A DNA stretch of 35,336 nucleotides, from IMG/VR virus record IMGVR_UViG_3300037961_005073, positions 33,165 through 68,500 of that record. One strand, 5' to 3'. This DNA is from a virus. Each line of letters begins with the position of its first letter. Positions within the stretch are counted from its first letter, which is position 1. Below the pieces are notes generated by a model. The model did no database searches. It was not told where the DNA came from and was given only the letters and a program-made list of their open reading frames with translations. A program made the translations under genes and the position numbers. This document shows, piece by piece, positions 9,201-18,300 of the stretch.

Positions 9201-12200
9201 TGGTCGAAGATGATGAATATTGGGAACCTAATGGTTGTAGTGTATATGGATCCTCTGGATAAGTAAGCTCAGGTGCATTATACGGACCATTTCTATGGTT
9301 TAATTGTGCAACTCTGAAGATAATACTTGGATTAAGAGATGCATTTCTATCTGGAGCTCCTGCAATAACACCACTTCCTCCATCAACAGTTTCCCCTACT
9401 TCAAATGTTCCAGAAACCATTTCAATTTCTAGAAGTTTTGGAATACAATATTGTGTAACATCAACACCATCAAAATATGCATATACTCTGGTATTTGGTT
9501 TTATGCCATGTCCAGCAAATGCAATATTTCTTGATCTCATGAATGGGATCAATTCTCTACTTACAACTCTATCTCCAACTGAAGTGTTATCAATTTGCTC
9601 ACTAAATGTTGCTCTTGTTCCATCTCTTGTTTCTATGCCAGTATCAATAACTTCCAATAGTGTGTCTTCAAGAGTTTCATTTCTGATACCCCATCCTAAC
9701 CATACATTTTGGTTTCTTGTTCTGGTTGTAGTTATCTGCTCTTGACCTGTCCAATTAGCAACCCAAGAATTCCAAACAGTTGGTGCAAATCCAGTTTGTG
9801 GGTCTACATTAAGATTTTGTACAGCGTCAGCAAAAACCCTTGCATAATTTCCTTCAACGTTAATATATTTCGCTTCAAGTCTAACAGTATCAACCCAAGT
9901 ATCAGAAGCTGGATTTAATTGTAAAGATCCTCTCCAGAAATTGAGAATGAATGGAGTAACACTTTCCACCCTAGTTCCAAAGTTTTGGGATTTCCACTCA
10001 ATATTTGAGTAATCAAGGGTTACAATATCACCTTTCTTTACAACATTAACACCTTCTGGTTGAGTAAATGCAAGGTCTGCTGATGGATCTATACCAGTTA
10101 CTGGTCCAGGTATTAAGTCTAAAGCATTAGTAAAGTGGGAAGGTCTTAACTCTTTATTTTGAATATCAATACTATTCTTGTAAAGAATTGCATTATCTTG
10201 TGCAAGAAGAGTTGTAAAATTATCCACAAAGAAACCAGACTTAAATCTAGATAAACCCTCAGAATCTGGAATAAGAAGATTTGCTGTGTTAGTTTCTAGT
10301 AAAGATAGAGATGTGTAGTATTCTAAATTCTTAATTCTTTTTTCAAGTTGTCTGATATCAGACATCCTATATCTCTTATGCTCTAAGAATTGAATGGAAG
10401 CATTAGCCACATCATATAGATATGGTGGTAAAAATATGGATGCTATTTCAATAGAATCATCAACTGTAGTTGGTTTTTGTGGATTTTCTGAGGGCGATCC
10501 ATAGTTGATTTGGAAAATACCATTTTTTGTCAAACAAACTCTATCAATTCTTCCGAGGAAGAATGAGAATGATGCGATTATATTCTCATCAGAAGCTAAA
10601 ACATTAGCAGCAGAATTTCCAGATGCATTAAAAGATCTTCCATAAAACTCAAATGGTGATCTTGTTGCGTTAGTTAAACTATATTCAGAAACTCTTGGTC
10701 TAATATCAATTAGATCAGTGTTTCTATGCCCATTAACCGTCTTAATTTCTTTAGTATAATCAAAATCTTGATAAGAATTGCAAATTGTTATATCACCATC
10801 ATCTGATTGCTCATAATAACCAGTACTAAAGTATACCTTCAATTGTTTTGTAGGTACTACCCGATCAGATTTTCTTGAAATTGAACCATAATCATAAATT
10901 GTGCCTTTTTGTCCTGTTTTAAATGTATAATTTGATGATACATCAAAACTTTCAGCATCAAGTGTAGATATAACTGCAGAAGAAACTGATTCTGAGAATA
11001 AAATAGTTTCGCCTTCTTTAAAGGTATTTTTATTCTTGTATATAAATTCTACTTGAGTAGAGGAAATTTTTCCTGCACAAATTGCAACAGCTCCACTTGT
11101 TTGCCCAACAAATTCTTCTCCGATTATTAAATCAGTTGTTGTATTTGATGGTGTAGTAATTGAAGTTAAAATTGCTTTCGGTGCAAATGCATCTGAAGTA
11201 CCAGCAGATTCAAAAATACCATGTATTTCTACAATGTCTGGAACATTGAGACAAATATCATCATCCTGAACCCTTGTACCATATGGGAAATTGCCATATT
11301 GCAATCCATCATTTAATGTAGTTGCTCCGATACCAGATCCCTGAAGTTTTGATTTGTCAATTACTAGAGTATTAACTCTTTTCTTTCTTTTTGATTTTGA
11401 TGTTGGTTTGGTTTTTGTTAAAGTTGTTATTAATGTGCAACCAGTATCATCTGATCCTAAATTGTAAATTTGAATTTGTGATCCTCCTGATGCAAAAGAA
11501 AATTTGTCAGAAGTTAATACTTCATAAGATCCATCAGTTCTTACTAATGAATACCTTGCTGAAGTAAATGGCAAGAAAGTTTCATTTGTTCCAGCATCAA
11601 CAGGTGCGGTTAATTCCCCATTTGCGATGTTAACCGTAAATTCTTTTCTAATAGTTAATGACGCTTCTGATAAATCAACATTAGAAACGTGATTTTTAGG
11701 AAGCTTTGTATATAAAGTACTATCAGTTGAATCATCTAAGTAACTTGCCAAAACTGTCAAATCTGTAATTTGCAAGTTTGTGGATGGTAATGTTGAATTT
11801 GTTATTCCAGTAACTGACTCTACCTGTTCAACTTCAACAAAATTTGACCCAATAGTTGTAACTTTTGCAATAACTGGATCAGATAAAGTAGTATCTGTAT
11901 ACTTAATCAGATCATTTTTCTTGACCAATGTTCCAGGAAAAACTGGATTTAAACTTGTTACCGTACTAATTCCAGCAGTAAGGGCACTGACAGTTGCAAT
12001 TCCAATTATATATCTATCAGTCTGAACAATATCTGCAGAAAATGTAATTGCAGCACCAACTACCCCATGAACAGATTTTACATTTGTAGTTCCATGTGCA
12101 GTAACAGCAACTCCAATCACACCACTACTGATACCATTAAAAATAAATGATTCATTTGGAATAAATGTTCCGTTAGTATTATAGAGTGTTATTGCCTCAC

Positions 12201-13725
12201 TATCATTTACATCTGCAAACAAATATCCAGTAGCACCACTATTTTCTCCCTCTACATATGTTGGAGTAGAGTAGGTTACTGGGTAATTTAAAGTAACTTC
12301 TGTTGTTGTTTGTAAATCAAATAAAGAAATTTCCCACTCATTGATATTGCCATTCGATAATGAATATGCACCAGAATCTAATCTAAAATCATAAACTCTT
12401 GCAACTCCAATTTCTTTACCAGCAGCAATCGTTGATGCAGATCCAACTCTCTCATCACGCAAACTTAAAACAAAAGTATTTCCAATTCCTACAGTTGGAG
12501 ATCCATATACTCTGTTTAGTTTGAATGTTGATCCTGTATTGTAAATAATTGATTGATTTTTTAATGTTTTTGTAGTTCTTGGTTTTTCTACATCAAGAAA
12601 AACAGGTCCTGTCGTTTCTATTTCATAACCTTTAACAAACGCTTTTCCTGGAGAAACTTGATAAAGTGCCAAACCTTCTTCTGGCGTAGATCCACCAAAG
12701 GTAAATTGACCATCTTGGTGAATTCCCCTATTGCCCTTTCTATCATTTAAAGACTCTTTTACAGAAACATCAAACGGATTTACAACATAATCCCCAGATT
12801 CTGCAAAAGTTCTTCTCGCAAGTTCAGCTGCAAGATAAGATTTGTCAGTAGTTTGAGGTTTTATCTTAATAGCACCATCAATGATTGTCGCTAACTCGAT
12901 AAAATTGTCATCATTAATATCTGATAGACTCTTTTTAAATAATCTTGTAGTAATTCTCAGTCTATCTGCACCAGGAGCTGCATAGTTATTAAATCCTTGA
13001 GAATTATCATTTAAATCCTCATCAAGATCAGCATTGATAACTTCTTCTGTTATAAACAGTCCGACTCTATAATTAGGAAGATTTGAATATTGGTCGAGTA
13101 TTAATGTTTCTGTTCTTACATTTAAAAACTGACCTCTAATAAAATAAACACCATCAAAAATGGTAAAAGAAGATCCTACTGATGCAGCATCAGATTCTTT
13201 AGTTATTGCAAACGGAGACCCTTGTTCAATTGCGGTATTTCCAAGAAGACCACTCGTAATTGGTGCAGATGCGATTAGAGATTCTCCATCAGCAAAAGTA
13301 TCTTCTAAATTATTTGAGGTATTCGATCCCAAATAATTTACATAAAGGGTAAGATTTCCACGTTCAGAGTCTTCGGGCAATAAAATCTTATCAACTGTTG
13401 CAGTTACTCCAGAAGTTTCACCCGTTATCTTTAATCCAACTAATTGATCTGCATATGCAGCGACTGGAACACCCAAATAATCATTAACTAGCTCTATTGC
13501 ATAATAATATGAATTATATACGGTATTTCCAGGAATTACTTTTGCACCTTCTTTAAAAAAGTGTTGTCCAAAAGTTTCAACTTGATTTTGGAGAATTGAT
13601 TGTAATCCTGTCAGCTCTCTTGCTTGAACAGGATATCCAGGTTTAAAAAGAATTTTATGATAATCATCATTTGCATCAAAATCATCAAAGTATGGTGATA
13701 CATTTAAATTTGTTTTCTGTGACAT
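6259..13725 (-). CDS. Giant DUF4815 structural protein (2488 aa), probable peripheral baseplate component
   Basis: The N-terminus (NVSPYFDDFDANDDYHKILFKPGYPVQARELTG, then LQNQVETFGQHFFKEGAKVIPG) is the DUF4815 signature found in cyanophage structural proteins. It replaces T4 genes 9-12 in position, between gp8 and gp13, so a role in the outer baseplate or fibre attachment is likely but inferred. Near residues 1655-1675 a run of prolines broken by RR precedes WDPIAQSFYV, a conserved motif that opens the C-terminal half. Glycine-rich modules lie near residue 1900 (INAGIGYTPT, ALTGNGYRAGD). An IGNEIIEYTSVSGN module with a following RG lies near 2115. The end (VPRVKDLRVIALA) is typical of this family. 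It starts six bases after gp8 and shows no frameshift. Confidence 0.92.
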   Translation of the reverse strand: MSQKTNLNVSPYFDDFDANDDYHKILFKPGYPVQARELTGLQSILQNQVETFGQHFFKEGAKVIPGNTVYNSYYYAIELVNDYLGVPVAAYADQLVGLKITGETSGVTATVDKILLPEDSERGNLTLYVNYLGSNTSNNLEDTFADGESLIASAPITSGLLGNTAIEQGSPFAITKESDAASVGSSFTIFDGVYFIRGQFLNVRTETLILDQYSNLPNYRVGLFITEEVINADLDEDLNDNSQGFNNYAAPGADRLRITTRLFKKSLSDINDDNFIELATIIDGAIKIKPQTTDKSYLAAELARRTFAESGDYVVNPFDVSVKESLNDRKGNRGIHQDGQFTFGGSTPEEGLALYQVSPGKAFVKGYEIETTGPVFLDVEKPRTTKTLKNQSIIYNTGSTFKLNRVYGSPTVGIGNTFVLSLRDERVGSASTIAAGKEIGVARVYDFRLDSGAYSLSNGNINEWEISLFDLQTTTEVTLNYPVTYSTPTYVEGENSGATGYLFADVNDSEAITLYNTNGTFIPNESFIFNGISSGVIGVAVTAHGTTNVKSVHGVVGAAITFSADIVQTDRYIIGIATVSALTAGISTVTSLNPVFPGTLVKKNDLIKYTDTTLSDPVIAKVTTIGSNFVEVEQVESVTGITNSTLPSTNLQITDLTVLASYLDDSTDSTLYTKLPKNHVSNVDLSEASLTIRKEFTVNIANGELTAPVDAGTNETFLPFTSARYSLVRTDGSYEVLTSDKFSFASGGSQIQIYNLGSDDTGCTLITTLTKTKPTSKSKRKKRVNTLVIDKSKLQGSGIGATTLNDGLQYGNFPYGTRVQDDDICLNVPDIVEIHGIFESAGTSDAFAPKAILTSITTPSNTTTDLIIGEEFVGQTSGAVAICAGKISSTQVEFIYKNKNTFKEGETILFSESVSSAVISTLDAESFDVSSNYTFKTGQKGTIYDYGSISRKSDRVVPTKQLKVYFSTGYYEQSDDGDITICNSYQDFDYTKEIKTVNGHRNTDLIDIRPRVSEYSLTNATRSPFEFYGRSFNASGNSAANVLASDENIIASFSFFLGRIDRVCLTKNGIFQINYGSPSENPQKPTTVDDSIEIASIFLPPYLYDVANASIQFLEHKRYRMSDIRQLEKRIKNLEYYTSLSLLETNTANLLIPDSEGLSRFKSGFFVDNFTTLLAQDNAILYKNSIDIQNKELRPSHFTNALDLIPGPVTGIDPSADLAFTQPEGVNVVKKGDIVTLDYSNIEWKSQNFGTRVESVTPFILNFWRGSLQLNPASDTWVDTVRLEAKYINVEGNYARVFADAVQNLNVDPQTGFAPTVWNSWVANWTGQEQITTTRTRNQNVWLGWGIRNETLEDTLLEVIDTGIETRDGTRATFSEQIDNTSVGDRVVSRELIPFMRSRNIAFAGHGIKPNTRVYAYFDGVDVTQYCIPKLLEIEMVSGTFEVGETVDGGSGVIAGAPDRNASLNPSIIFRVAQLNHRNGPYNAPELTYPEDPYTLQPLGSQYSSSSTILNVDSFSLANIAQGQFSGYIEPGMPLVGRTSGAIANVRAIRLISDITATVKGSLFIPDPNVDIHPRFETGAKTFVLINDEDGDPDFATTSATEGFISSGTLETVQENIVSVRNGRVDLIEQTEQRDIRRTTGAQVVATTVISSRTWAFPPPPPPPPRRPPPPPPRRWDPIAQSFYVEESEGVFITRCGVYFNTVSTSNIPVVLQIRTMELGTPTQKVLPFSEIFLQPEQCTVSEDGTAVTYFEFDAPVYLKGGTEYSICMLSQSPDYSVFISRVGENDINTQAFVSNQPTLGSFFKSQNASTWEPSQWEDLKFTLDRADFIEDGTIEFYNPDLNRGNTQIARLLPDSLQMSSKEIRISLGSTISDPNLEFGNTVSQYGSNATGNYIDNAGIATGNLSVINAGIGYTPTSGGYTFSGVSLNTITGNGSGATADITINNGSVGVATIALTGNGYRAGDVLEIASIGAVNVGQNARLSVVSIANTNQIILNNVQGDFLTGAANTMRYTNSAGTAADLNTEIVGIGVTIDNITTVSDGLHIKVNHKNHGMYTGEDYVEISGAISDIRPTKLGVSYSADSTSALTVTDASRFSTFEGVGVGTTNPGYLKIGNEIIEYTSVSGNNIEGDILRGTNARTYPVGTPVFKYELNGISLKRINKTHYLGDVSTESYPITFDSYHIKIDTSTDGIDRSIENGYPKLYQKESKNTGGYSVDASQNIPFEVLTPIVQNLTVPGTSISAEVRTVTGKSLSGNEIPFVDNGFETIAPNSPNYLETPRIICSKINEQNKLDNVPESKSVNMRLSLGTTNSKLSPVIDTQRVSMIFTSNRVNSTITDYANDQRVSDINSDPTAFQYVSKEITLETQSTSLKMVMNAHINLYSDIRAFYAIGDNPNFTPIFTPFPGYDNLDFKNQIISPEASDGRPDSFVTPTSSLGFVPEELDYKEYTFTADNLPSFKSYRVKLVLTSTNQAYVPRVKDLRVIALA
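8706..8755. repeat. GGT/GGA triplet-repeat tract encoding a polyproline linker
   Basis: The plus strand is an almost pure run of GGT and GGA triplets with one short interruption (TCTTCTT). The minus strand encodes eight prolines, RR, six prolines and RR inside the 2488-aa protein. The many GG pairs on one strand could form a G-quadruplex, and the triplets are likely prone to length change. The composition stands out strongly from the AT-rich surroundings. Confidence 0.85.
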
Positions 13726-13731
13726 AATTCT

Positions 13732-15285
13732 TTAGAACTGCAAAATGACTTTAATATCTTCTTTTTGGTTGGAAGACCTTGTTATTGAAGGTCTATTGTC
13801 AACATAAATTATATTTCCAGAGTGTTTTTTTACCTCCGGATTTGCCAATCCATTCGTGAATGACTGACCAAGGTAGTATGTCTTATTATTTATTACGGTA
13901 GTTATACCTGAAAAATTATCTTGAATAGACAAATTAACACTTGTTCCACCCTCAATAACTAAACTACCATCACCTATTGGAGTGCTTGTAAATTCGGTCA
14001 AATCAAATCCATAAGTTGGATTAGTTTGTCCTGTACCAACAGTGTTAAATCCAGCAACAGTTCTATCTTGCCAATATTTTAAAACCCCAGTTGTTTGATC
14101 ATAACTTACAACACGGCCAACTGCTGTCACTCCAGTAGAAACAGTTTGTCTAATATAAGAATCTGGAGTGTATACTGCAGAACTATAACCAATTCCGGTC
14201 AACTTAAGAGCAAAAGTTCCACTAACTTTATCTGATGTTAGGACTTGATCGCCTCCAAATTCTTCAGGATTTTCTACAATACCTATTCTTGCCACTTCAT
14301 TTCCAGTGATAAAATCTGGATTTTCGTTATCATTTTCAATTCTTGAGTATAAAAGGACGTTATTGGCTCCCAATTCTCTATAGATATCAGCACCATGACC
14401 ACCTTTTGGAGAAATTATAACGTCAAATGTGGGTATAGTTGTTCCTGTTGGAACATTTCCAGATACTAAATCAACACTACCAAAAGTATATCCAGATCCC
14501 TCATTCGAAACTGTTACTGACTCTATTTGTTGATCATTATTAACAACTATAGTACACTCTGCTCCAGTTCCATCTCCTTTAATTGGAACTTCTGTATATG
14601 TTCTATTTGCCGGTCCAACAGCAATACCTCTATTAGTAACCACAACAGTTTTAATGGAACCATCAACGGCATTATTTCTCACCGGAGAATTTTCACTAGA
14701 AGTTTCCCAATTCTCCGGAACTGGCATAAAGTCAGTAGATTCAAATTTTGAAATTTCTGTTGGTTTTATTGTATAGAGATATTTCCAAATATATCCATCA
14801 CCACTCGTTCCTGGAGATTTGGGTTCTAAGTCAACAAAACCTGGTTCATCCAAAGATGGTTTACCTAGTAAATTATCTGGATCAGTTCCATTTTGTAGGC
14901 AAATATAAACACGATAATCACTATTAACTACATAATAATTTGCATTATATAATGATGCCGATCCAGAAACAGGAGCTGGATTTGATATAGTATAATCATG
15001 TCTATACATTTCATAAGTTGTTCCAGAAGACCAAAATCTTTTACGAACAACTTGCCTAACATCCGTAGAATTGATTTTTTTCAATCCAATAATATTATCC
15101 CAATAACTGTTTTCATCATCAAAACTATCTTTAGGAGTTGGGGGATTAACGTTCCAATCACTTTGAAAGTCAGTTGGATTTGTCAATCCTATAAAAGAAT
15201 AATAAGAATTTGCGTTCGAATTAATTTTAGATACAAAATTTTTCGCATTCAATATTCTAATTTGATCAGTTATAATAGCAGCCAT
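13732..15285 (-). CDS. 8: Baseplate wedge subunit gp8 with inserted domains
   Basis: gp8 is a wedge protein binding gp10, gp7 and gp6 in T4. The 517-aa product keeps the gp8 framework. An N-terminal segment contains NSYYSFIG and the WSSGTTYEMYRHDYT strand. GDGYIWKYLYTIKP (about 162-175) parallels T4 GDGYVWEYLFEIPP. The C-terminal KHSGNIIYVDNRPSITRSSNQ...ILQF parallels T4 RHSGEMIYMENRPPIIMAMDQ...ILFTF. T4 gp8 has 334 aa; the extra roughly 180 residues lie in the middle (about 205-450) and include a glycine-rich module with SNEGSGYTFGS near 260-270, like those in gp14. The gene lies 22 bases after the gp7-like stop, in a gap that contains AATAAATAAATA. Confidence 0.94.
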   Translation of the reverse strand: MAAIITDQIRILNAKNFVSKINSNANSYYSFIGLTNPTDFQSDWNVNPPTPKDSFDDENSYWDNIIGLKKINSTDVRQVVRKRFWSSGTTYEMYRHDYTISNPAPVSGSASLYNANYYVVNSDYRVYICLQNGTDPDNLLGKPSLDEPGFVDLEPKSPGTSGDGYIWKYLYTIKPTEISKFESTDFMPVPENWETSSENSPVRNNAVDGSIKTVVVTNRGIAVGPANRTYTEVPIKGDGTGAECTIVVNNDQQIESVTVSNEGSGYTFGSVDLVSGNVPTGTTIPTFDVIISPKGGHGADIYRELGANNVLLYSRIENDNENPDFITGNEVARIGIVENPEEFGGDQVLTSDKVSGTFALKLTGIGYSSAVYTPDSYIRQTVSTGVTAVGRVVSYDQTTGVLKYWQDRTVAGFNTVGTGQTNPTYGFDLTEFTSTPIGDGSLVIEGGTSVNLSIQDNFSGITTVINNKTYYLGQSFTNGLANPEVKKHSGNIIYVDNRPSITRSSNQKEDIKVILQF

Positions 15286-15300
15286 TTGATGGAGTTTTTT

Positions 15301-15312
15301 TATTTATTTATT
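15301..15312 (-). promoter_or_regulatory. Double late promoter octamer (AATAAATAAATA) before gp8
   Basis: Two overlapping matches to ATAAATA lie on the minus strand across the stop of the giant gp7-like gene, about 16 bases upstream of the gp8 ATG. The form fits a T4-type late promoter. It would let gp8 and the genes after it be transcribed independently of the 13-kb gene upstream. The string is low-complexity, so chance is possible. Confidence 0.45.
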
Positions 15313-18300
15313 CGCTATAACTTGTATATTTTAGCGGAGATGTTCTCTTCACAATAGTTCCTGTTGAAATTCCAACAATTCCAGAAGAATTATATGCTGA
15401 ATGTGATGTAGATATATTTCGACCAGTTAATGTAATTCTTCCCCAACTATATTCGCCAAACATATTACTATAACCAATACCAGCATTTGGGTCATCCAAT
15501 CCATAAAAACTATCCTTCAAACTTACAGTTACTTTTGCAACATAAGTGTAACCAAGACCAGGAGTATCAGTCTGCCCAATAGAAACACTAATTGCCTCAT
15601 AAACATTATCCAAATGTGTAGTACCAACGCTAACTTGTTGACCAGAAGAATTAAGAGTAGTTACTCCAGATCCAACATTTGAATTGTAAACTGTGAAATA
15701 ATATCCAGTTTGAATGCCACTTATAGTAGTAACTCCTGTAACTGAAGACTCTCTAAAGAAAGAATTTTCTGGAATATGAAGATCAAATACTAAACCAGTA
15801 TGTGCCACACCAATAGAAGTTGTAGATACTCCAACAATAATTCCAGAATCACCTTCATATAGATCAACCTGAGCAATTTCTTTACTCATAATTGGAGGAG
15901 AAACTAAAACTGATGGTGGTTCCGATGAGGAATAACTAGTTCCACCAGAACCAGTGACTGTTATACCTGTAACAACACCATTTGTTATAGATGCTGATGC
16001 AGATGCTCTTTGAGTCGTTCCAAGTCCAACGGGGGATTGTATACTAATGATGGGAGCACTTGGATAACCAGAACCACCATCTGTTATAGAAATTGATTGC
16101 ACAGTGCCTGCGGAAGATACTACTGCCGTCGCAGAAGCAGGTGAAGATACTACTTGCGGGACAAATGTAATATTATCTTGGAAGGCCAGAGTTACTCCAC
16201 TTTCATTTGTTGGGTTGAAAAATGGGCGAATGTTATCAACAGATGCAATAGTAGATCCTATACCAACAGATTGAATCAAGTATGCAAGTGGATTGATTTT
16301 TGGCTCATACAATTCTCTACTCTTTCCAATTACTTTTCCGTCAATAATTTTGTCATTTCTTTGTTTACACCAAACAACAGGTCTAATTAAAGATTCATCT
16401 GTAGTATTTCCTGGACCAAAATATGGGTTTGTTGATACAAGATCAGTAGAATCGACTATAGATACTGTTCTATCATCTTCCTGAAGAGATGCTTCTTGGT
16501 TGTTATATGGATCATAACCAACTTGTAATGAATCTCCAACTTTGACAGACTCTAAAATATCTCTAGGTACAACATCAACAGAACCCGTTCCTTTATAGAA
16601 AAGAATTGAGCATTTATCCTGTGGTCGAGGTGCCTCTGTAAAGGTTAATAAAGATCCACCTAGGAACTCATAGGCTTCACCAGGAACTTGAAGAATGTCA
16701 TTAATAAACACTAATATTACATCCTTAACATCAATTTTTGAACCAGATGCTGATTTAATTGCAGTTGGAACTGTGTCTATTTTCAATTGGAACGTTCTCT
16801 TCGTACCATTAAATTCGTTTTCGATTTGGTCAAAGACTTGAAGATCTCCAATATTCCATGCAACAAATTTGTCGGTAAATGTTTTTTCTATACTAATTTG
16901 AAATTCTGAGAATGATGTTGATGATGTTGTAGGAATACCAGTCAATCCACCCAAAGGAACTGTCAAAATTTCTGACTGACCATATGCATATCCAGTATTA
17001 GTAAGTTCAAAATCAATTATACTTGATCCAGTACCAACTACAATATCTATTGATGCATGTGTTCCTAATCCCACTCCAAATGGAGATGAAGAACTATATT
17101 CCAAAGGAATATTGGAATAACTTAGTGGGGCCTCAATTAAAATATCAAGTGGTTTATTAACCTTACCACATCTTGCATAGAAGTGTGTTCTAGTTGAGAT
17201 ACCGGTGTTTATTTCAAAGGTTGTATTATCAATAACTCTAAGAACATTTGTTCCATTTACCGCTGGATCTGATCCACTAGCAGAGTTATTATTTAATCTT
17301 GGTGCAATAAGAACCGGTTGTGCAACTCCACCACTTTGATAGTAAGTAGCAACTGTGGAAGTTCCAACATTAACTTCAAATTCTGTAGCACTATTAACTG
17401 CAAGGACTTTAGTACCACAATATGCAGGATCAGTTGTTCTTGGATACACATGCGTAGAACCACCATTATCCAAACCACAAGTCATTCCAATACCAGTTAA
17501 CAGAACATCACTCTTCTGACCACTTGTCGAAAGATTATGTGGACCAGAAGTTGTAACTGTCATAATGCCAGTAGTACTACTGTATACAACATTAGAAATA
17601 TTAACTGGTCCAGCACCACTATAATCGCATGTAAATGCTATTCCAGAAACAATAACCCTATCACCAAAAGACAATCCGTGTGCGTTGGAGGTAGTAACTG
17701 TTGTCAGACCAGTTATTGATGAATATCCAACATTTGAGATATCTCTTGGTACATAGAATACTTGAGAATCTGTAATGGACACATCTGTGGATATATTACC
17801 AGTTCCGGTCATGATAGTAGCAAAACCAACATGATAAGTGGTTATGCCAGGTCCACTATTCTCCCCACTATTCTCCACACTTACATTTACGTATCCAAGA
17901 GTTGGATTTGTAATACCAATACTGACTTGAGTTCCAGTTGGAATCTCAAGAGAACTTGTAGATCCAATACCAATTCTTACAAAAGTAGAAGCTGTCGATA
18001 CAACAGGACAATGTTCTGCATTAATGAATGTACCAACACCAATAGTAACGTTATCTCCAGTGTTCAACAGGTTGATAATATCATATACACTATTTGAATC
18101 TTCCAAATAAATTTCAGTTGATCCAATGCCAATAGTGCTAGATGTATCGGTTAGAATTTCATATCTATCTCTTCCTCTATATCCAGAACCACTATTTCCA
18201 ATACTAACAGATTGAACTGTTCCGAGACCAGATACAGTTGCAGTTCCACCAGCAGAGACTAATGGTTGATATCCAAGGCCTTCAACAGAACCAACAGAAA

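Noticed and set aside
6259-15285. Separate gp9, gp10, gp11, gp12 or fibritin genes as in T4
   Set aside because: There is no room: gp8, the single 2488-aa frame, the 78-aa gene and gp13 follow each other with gaps of at most 21 bases.
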